The notes beneath the pieces are model-generated. The model worked only from the letters and a program-made list of their open reading frames with translations. It did no database searches and was not told where the DNA came from. Positions 59,019 through 64,000 of a stretch of 64,000 nt of DNA are shown here, one piece after another; the stretch's first letter is position 1; every line of letters starts with the position of its first letter. Source of the stretch: Trileptium ribeirensis. Taxonomy: Eukaryota; Nematoda; Enoplea; Enoplida; Thoracostomopsidae. The stretch is taken from NCBI GenBank assembly GCA_030248225.1, contig JASANE010020197.1, positions 19,340 to 83,339 of the forward strand, read 5' to 3'. The position numbers and the translations under genes were made by a program.

Positions 59019-59604
59019 GTACAGTTGGAGCCGAGCTAGCGACGCGGGTCGCTCCACTTCACCCTTGCTTGCGAGATATATACTTGTTTTAGTTGCTAAA
59101 TTTTTGTACTCTTTGGTTGATGGCTATCTAGGTATATAATATCTCCAATAATCGTGTAACTTGCTTTGTCTTTTATGTTGTTGTGATATTGCTATCCCAC
59201 ACGCCGAAAAATGTGTGGTATCTACGTTAGAGCTTTGAGTGTTCATAGTTGTCATGTATAATCACCTGGAACACTTTTTGTGATTGATGTATATACAACC
59301 CTAAAACCTTTGGAAACGTTGAAGCCTTGTAGTGCTAGTACGACAGGAGGAGCTAGGAATATCACCTATTATGGTATGCCACAAAACCTATAATATGTTA
59401 TATGAAGGCGCGAAAAACAACGCATTAGCAAATAAGTGGTGACAGGCGAATTTTTTTTCCGTAAGTCGGGTACCCTAACGGTCGATCTGAAGCCCCACAG
59501 TCATGGTACATACATTCATGTTGGATGCTAGTTGGCCACACCATCGCATTCAACAGACCAAAATACCTATACAGACAGTTATAATGCTCTAAAAGCTTTA
59601 TATA

Positions 59605-60620
59605 TATAGCAAATATATAGCAAAAGAGTTGAAGGAAACAATGAAGTCACAGTTTTTAAAATGTATATATTAAAATAACTTTTACATTAAACTTATATAT
59701 TGCATTGCGATGACATTATTGCAGTTCTGGAAATTTGAAAAGAGGCAGGAAGTTAATAATTTTTATTTATCGATCTATATGTCGGTTTTTGAACACCCAG
59801 AGCAAAAATCGCCATCCACTATACGCGGAGCGCATAACGCAAGGAGTATAGACTAAACACTTTGGCTCTGTCTCCTATCGCCTCGTTTTACTAGAAATAT
59901 GCTTGTTACCTGTTATTCTGTAGGAAACATAAAATTTTCGTTTTATTTGGTTCTAAAAGGAAACACAAGAAAGTATGCAGTAATTTTCTGAACAGTGGTC
60001 AGAAACATTTTTAGTCTAGCGTTGGGCAACCAGTACCTGTGAGCTAGATGATGATGATGGTTTTCTCATCATAATGTCAAATGAGACAAACTGTGATATT
60101 GCTCGTACAATAAATAGTCACAGTTCATTACAAAGAGCGTAGTTTCTGGCTGCGTTGCAGACATATTACTTTATTCCAAATGTGGACTGATTTACAAAGT
60201 TTACAGCGCACTGGCTTGACGCAATTTATGTTAGCCAAGCTTACAGCTAAATACTCTAAATAATCCATACTCTGTTACCGAGTGGTAACCGGTTTAATTC
60301 TAACATAGACCGCAAATTTCTGAATGACTAAAATAGCTGCTACAAGCATTAACCTGACTTTGTTTTGTTAACCAAATCTTGCAGGGTCTGTATGAAGAAA
60401 AACTTCTAATGAAATTATGTGTTATACTTACGTTTCACAGGGCAGTTTGTTGAGTTAATCTTTTAGTGTGTTTGGTTGTATTAGAACTTAATCATTGTGT
60501 ATATACGTATGTCATGTTTGGACCACTGATAAAGGTAAAATGTGGAAAATTTCAAACACAACTTTTGAACCGGAATTCCAGTTCCGGTATTGTTTTTGCC
60601 TTCTACCCGAACCACATTTG
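59605..60620 (+). mobile_element. hAT-like non-autonomous element, diverged copy 4
   Basis: The interior matches copies 1-3 (ATTTATCGATC, TCGGTTTTTGAACACCCAGAG, GTTGGGCAACCAGTACC, TTTGAACCGGAATTCCAG). Both terminal inverted repeats are lost or degraded. It sits in the intron between the two supported kinase exons. Confidence 0.6.
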
Positions 60621-60834
60621 CGAAGATGTTATCAATTTTCAGCTATTCGCGATAAATTTTTCCTTCTTTGTTTTCGCAATAAATTTTTCCTTCTTTGTTT
60701 TGTATTTTCCTACAAATTGACTATTTTCACCCTATCTGTGATAAAATTTTCCCATCGCGGGGTGGGGGTAGATTTGGCTTAAGCGAAGGGAGCCTCCTAT
60801 CAACACCTATCGGCTATATTTTATAAAAGAGTTC

Positions 60835-60990
60835 ATCGGGTGAAGTTCGTCAAGAAGAACTGAAAACGCATAAAATATTCATGTTGGGCTCTAGATAGAC
60901 AAACTATCGTACTCAGCGTACCGAGATAGCTACACACTGGCTGCACGGCATTCAGCAGTGAAGCAAACAAATGACGACAGACTAGATTTT
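60835..60990 (-). repeat. Isolated relic of the 34-39 kb array unit
   Basis: CTAGATAGACAAACTATCGTACTCAGCGTACCG and AACAAATGACGACAGAC match, in reverse, the array landmarks ATCTACAATCC and GGTACGCTGAATACGATA. Confidence 0.45.
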
Positions 60991-61958
60991 GCTGGTTTCT
61001 CCAGACTAGCAAAATTATGCTTGTGGACATTATCTGGGGTGGTTCCCACTAGAACTTGGGGACCGTAAAATACTGTACCTCTCAGAAAACGCAAAAAATA
61101 TGTAATTTAGCAGCTGATTGCAATCGTGTTAACGTAACAAGTAAATTTTCAACCAATTTCAAGCCTCGCCCTGGATTAGCCAAAGTGTGGAAAAATTCGC
61201 CATTTGTATCACAGAAAAAATTAGCTATATAATTAATCCTTCAAAAGAATAACTGTAGAACCTCGAAAGAAGCAAAAATTAACTTTGGGGGCATGAACTG
61301 GTGTGAGGTCGATATATACCTGTGCCCACTCCACGTACTTTGAGAAACCGGTTTTGGAAATCTGGTTCGTAAGCCGTAAAATTCTTTGAACGCCTTTAAA
61401 GGGTATATATAAATATGACCAAATTGCATTCTAGACAATTTCTCGACCAGGTCTTTTGTTGGTAGGACAATTTATTGCCCGTTCAACTATTAGCGTGGTC
61501 AGGATGACAGATTGTCCGGCAACAATTGTCCTGTAACCGATAAAACGCTCAATGACATCCCGAAAAAGAATTATTTTTGGCAAAGGAACTACGAGCCATT
61601 TTCGTGCGCACAGCGGCTCATCCCAGGTATAATCATCATTGTTGTAGATCTCGTTGAGCTGATTTGGGAATAGTGGTCTCGTTTTCAGATGCGAAACCTG
61701 TGCTGCCAAATTTTAGTACCCCTATGGCCAGATGTGGCACAAAATTCTTAGAAATCAGTTTCTGTTATATTGGCTTGGAAGATGGGGTCAATTAAACGGC
61801 ATATCCTTATCACATTTGCTGTAGAACTAGAAATCTTGTCGAAATCTATTCACCCGAACATGATTTGTGAGTGACACCGACAGACAAATAAAATATAACT
61901 TTTCCTTATAACACTCACTGTGTAATCTAGGTCGCTACGTTGCAATTATTTATTTCAG
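60991..61958. other. Intron 5' of the kinase exon, nothing recognised
   Basis: Minus frames at 61241-61438 and 61431-61709 are not supported. Part of the stretch near 61.75-61.89 kb resembles one near 62.65-62.78 kb, suggesting another dispersed repeat. Confidence 0.3.
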
Positions 61959-62070
61959 GGGAAAATGGAAGTTAGCGGACTTCGATATCGGCAAGTGTTT
62001 AGGAAAAGGCAAATTTGGCCACGTTTATTTGGTACGCGAGAAAGAGCAACGCTACATTTTAGCAATGAAG
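61959..62070 (+). CDS. Aurora-family Ser/Thr kinase, exon with glycine loop and catalytic lysine
   Basis: A 112-base exon between acceptor TTATTTCAG and donor AATGAAG|GTTAGA. One base completes a split codon, then 37 codons: [14 protein letters not shown], the glycine loop [13 protein letters not shown] (62002 onward) and YILAMK, ending on the ATP-contacting Lys (62068-62070). The pattern W-x-L-x-D-F-x-I-G-x-x-L-G-K-G-K-F-G is characteristic of Aurora A/B kinases, which phosphorylate spindle and centrosome or centromere proteins in mitosis. It joins the KEN-box exon in phase. The following exons (hinge, HRD, DFG) are not found before the window ends. Confidence 0.9.
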
Positions 62071-62264
62071 GTTAGATCTCGTTTGTTGAGAAGAATTTAT
62101 GTTCTATTCCATGTCGTCAGGCGTTTCGCACATTTTATGATTATACCAATACGTAAAAGTTTTAATTCTCATTTTTAAATATCCCCTAGCTAGTATATAT
62201 CTCTTAAGTCAGGGGTGAAACGGAGGGAGCCTGATTTCATCTATAAGCTGTAATGTGTAATCAC
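62071..62264 (+). other. Start of the intron after the kinase exon
   Basis: Begins with donor GTTAGA. No further kinase coding was found from here to the window end. Confidence 0.4.
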
Positions 62265-62530
62265 CTGTAATTGAGCGAAGCGTTTTCGTAAGAGTGGATA
62301 AAACCGGCACCTTCTTTGGCTCCGTCCGTCGAACTCCTCAATAACTACTGCGCCGAATTTAAATTTTTTTATTTGAAAGGCCTAATATCTTTCAGGAGCA
62401 AAAGATATAGTGTTTTTCAAAATTTGTTTTGTTACTTAGTATATAATAATTAACTAATTAGGTAAGCGTGTTACCTATTTTTCGCATTTTCAAACAAAAA
62501 TTACTTGTTTCTCATTGAATAATTAGTGTA
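62265..62530 (+). repeat. Dispersed GCGAAGCG / GTCCGTC repeat, copy 2
   Basis: TTGAGCGAAGCGTTTTCG, GGCTCCGTCCGTCGAACTCC, CTCAATAACTACTGCGCCGA and TTTGAAAGGCCTAATATC follow the same order as copies at 4.76 and 63.80 kb. Confidence 0.55.
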
Positions 62531-63799
62531 AGTGGATTTTTTAATAAGTGGTCTCCGTTTTTGGATGTGAAACTGTGTCTCGAGACATGAGCTGCGAAAC
62601 TCTGGTACCGATTTTGCAAAGAACCCCAAAAACCCTTATTTTTGTCGTTTTGAGCTTGGAAGCTGGTATCGGAGCTTGGCTGCTATCGCACATCGTCATC
62701 ACTTGTATCGAACAAAAATATATCGAAATCTATATACCCGAAGGTGAGCTATGAATGACAGCGACAAACAAAATAATGCAATTTTCACGATTTTCCCTTT
62801 TGTGCCCTTAGTGGAAACATTCGCTGGCTCTTTGCGCTGTTTTCATATATATTTTACTCGACAAACTAGGCCCGGAATATAAAATATATTTCGCAGTGCT
62901 ATTTAGCTGAAAGTACTGCTAAGGATGTTAAAACGAAACCCTTTCGAAATATTTTGTGTTCCTAGCAGCAACACATTGCATGACGCTGGTACCGTCATGG
63001 CAATCGTGCATCTTATCATCGAGTACAGCAGAAAGTATTTTATACGCATTTAATGGCCTGGGCACCATGATGGAAGACGAGAGAAGAAGGTGGCGATTTC
63101 GAATATATATATCGAACAATTTAAAACTCATTGGTCGTAATTTATAGAGGGGAGAAGATTGGCAAGCCGGGGTCTTGGCGGGCTCAGACGGGGTAGTGCC
63201 CCTCGCCGTGCCTTTAACGTGGGCTAGGAATTACCTCATGTGCGGTGGACGGTCGTATAGCGGTTTCAAGAGTTCATCATCTCTACTACGCGAAAATAGC
63301 TAGTCATAATACATTTTTTGATGTGCAGTGACCTTTCAGGCGCAGGATGTTGTAGCAAATGTGTTGGCATTCATGTTTATTTGAAGTGGGCGGACCGTCA
63401 TCACATCCGTACAGCTAGTGTCGCTCGGTTATCGCTATAACATGATAGGAGCTTGTGGGACTACCATTGTAGAATGATAGTCTTCGCCGTCCCAAGGAGA
63501 TGATGCTATTTCGTCGACAATATGCTCAACATCAATGTGCCTAGCCGCACTGACTTACGTCATTAAAGGAATAGCAGGAGAGCGTGATTTCCCACGATTC
63601 GGGCACGAAATAACATCAGTCGGTTCGTTACGAGCGGCATTCGTCTACATAGGCGGATGTGGGCAGACATTGTTTGATATGCTGATATCAGCATATAAAT
63701 TTTGGTGTTATTTTTCGAAACCACCTGAGGGATACAGGTTTTGCATTTGTGCGCAACTACACCCTCTTTCACTCCCTACTGAAGTTAAGTTGTTCTAAG
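62531..63799. other. Unassigned intronic or intergenic sequence
   Basis: Contains short frames (62548-62754, 62956-63147, 63535-63798) without recognised domains or good splice sites. None resembles the next part of a kinase. Confidence 0.3.
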
Positions 63800-64000
63800 G
63801 GCCTATTTCTGAACTTAGCGAAGCGAAGCGTTTTTTTCTGCAAAGAGGTTAATTGGGCACCGTCCGTCCGTCGAACTTCTCAATAACGAATAGACCGATT
63901 AAAAAATTTTTTGTTTGAAAGGTCTAGTATCCCTCAGGTGCAAAACTGGTTTTAGTTAATTAGTAATTATCCAATTAGTGAAGCGTGCTAGGTTAATTTT
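63800..64000 (+). repeat. Dispersed GCGAAGCG / GTCCGTC repeat, copy 3 (cut by window end)
   Basis: TTAGCGAAGCGAAGCGTTTTT, ACCGTCCGTCCGTCGAACTT, CTCAATAACGAATAGACCGA, then TTTGAAAGGTCTAGTATC. The repeat runs into the right edge. Confidence 0.55.

Noticed and set aside
62548..63798. Short plus frames considered as the next kinase exon
   Set aside because: None shows the conserved sequence expected after the catalytic lysine, and part of the region resembles a dispersed repeat.

Overview
The window looks like AT-rich nuclear DNA of an invertebrate animal. Coding exons are short and bounded by GT-AG introns. Most of the sequence is transposon relics (CR1-like and other non-LTR retrotransposons, Ty3/gypsy- and BEL/Pao-like LTR elements, a pogo-type DNA transposon, hAT-like non-autonomous elements, tRNA-headed SINEs) and tandem repeats. 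I could not fix the species. A flatworm or other lophotrochozoan would fit, but that is a guess. There is no bacterial operon structure, CRISPR array or rRNA.

Two host genes can be argued from splice sites and reading phase. (1) On the minus strand, an unidentified protein gene starts at an ATG at 12206 and runs leftward through exons at 12206-12026, 10109-9946, 6145-5984, 1790-1727 and 675-1, leaving the window at its left edge. All four junctions agree in phase, and the last exon is open for all of its 675 bases. (2) On the plus strand, an Aurora-family mitotic kinase gene has an N-terminal exon with a KEN box (58777-59018) and an exon with the kinase glycine loop and catalytic lysine (61959-62070). 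Less certain 5' exons lie at 49819-49882 and 50933-50961. The rest of the kinase lies beyond the right edge.

Layout: 0-12.2 kb, minus-strand gene with introns holding SINEs, hAT-like elements and an RT fragment, plus doubtful plus-strand exon-like blocks. 12.6-22.7 kb, CR1 relic, a repeat family with terminal and internal modules, a MITE, an A-rich T-poor block, and two adjacent hAT-like elements. 22.7-27.1 kb, a complete but decayed pogo-like transposon with TIRs and a TA target duplication. 27.2-30.9 kb, more of the modular repeat family. 30.9-40.5 kb, a gypsy pol relic whose left (pre-RT) and right (integrase) parts are separated by a G-rich octamer satellite and a 5.5 kb tandem array that changes strand at about 38.47 kb. 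41-47.4 kb, LTR-like sequence with a TATA box, then Gag and integrase relics. 47.4-64 kb, the Aurora gene, with a non-LTR insertion carrying a 16-bp target duplication, a CR1 relic, a SINE and tandem repeats in its introns.

The transposons show nesting: an RT fragment inside a hAT-like element, the pogo element within a modular repeat copy, and tandem repeats apparently inside a gypsy relic. No searches could be run, so family calls rest on motifs read by eye.
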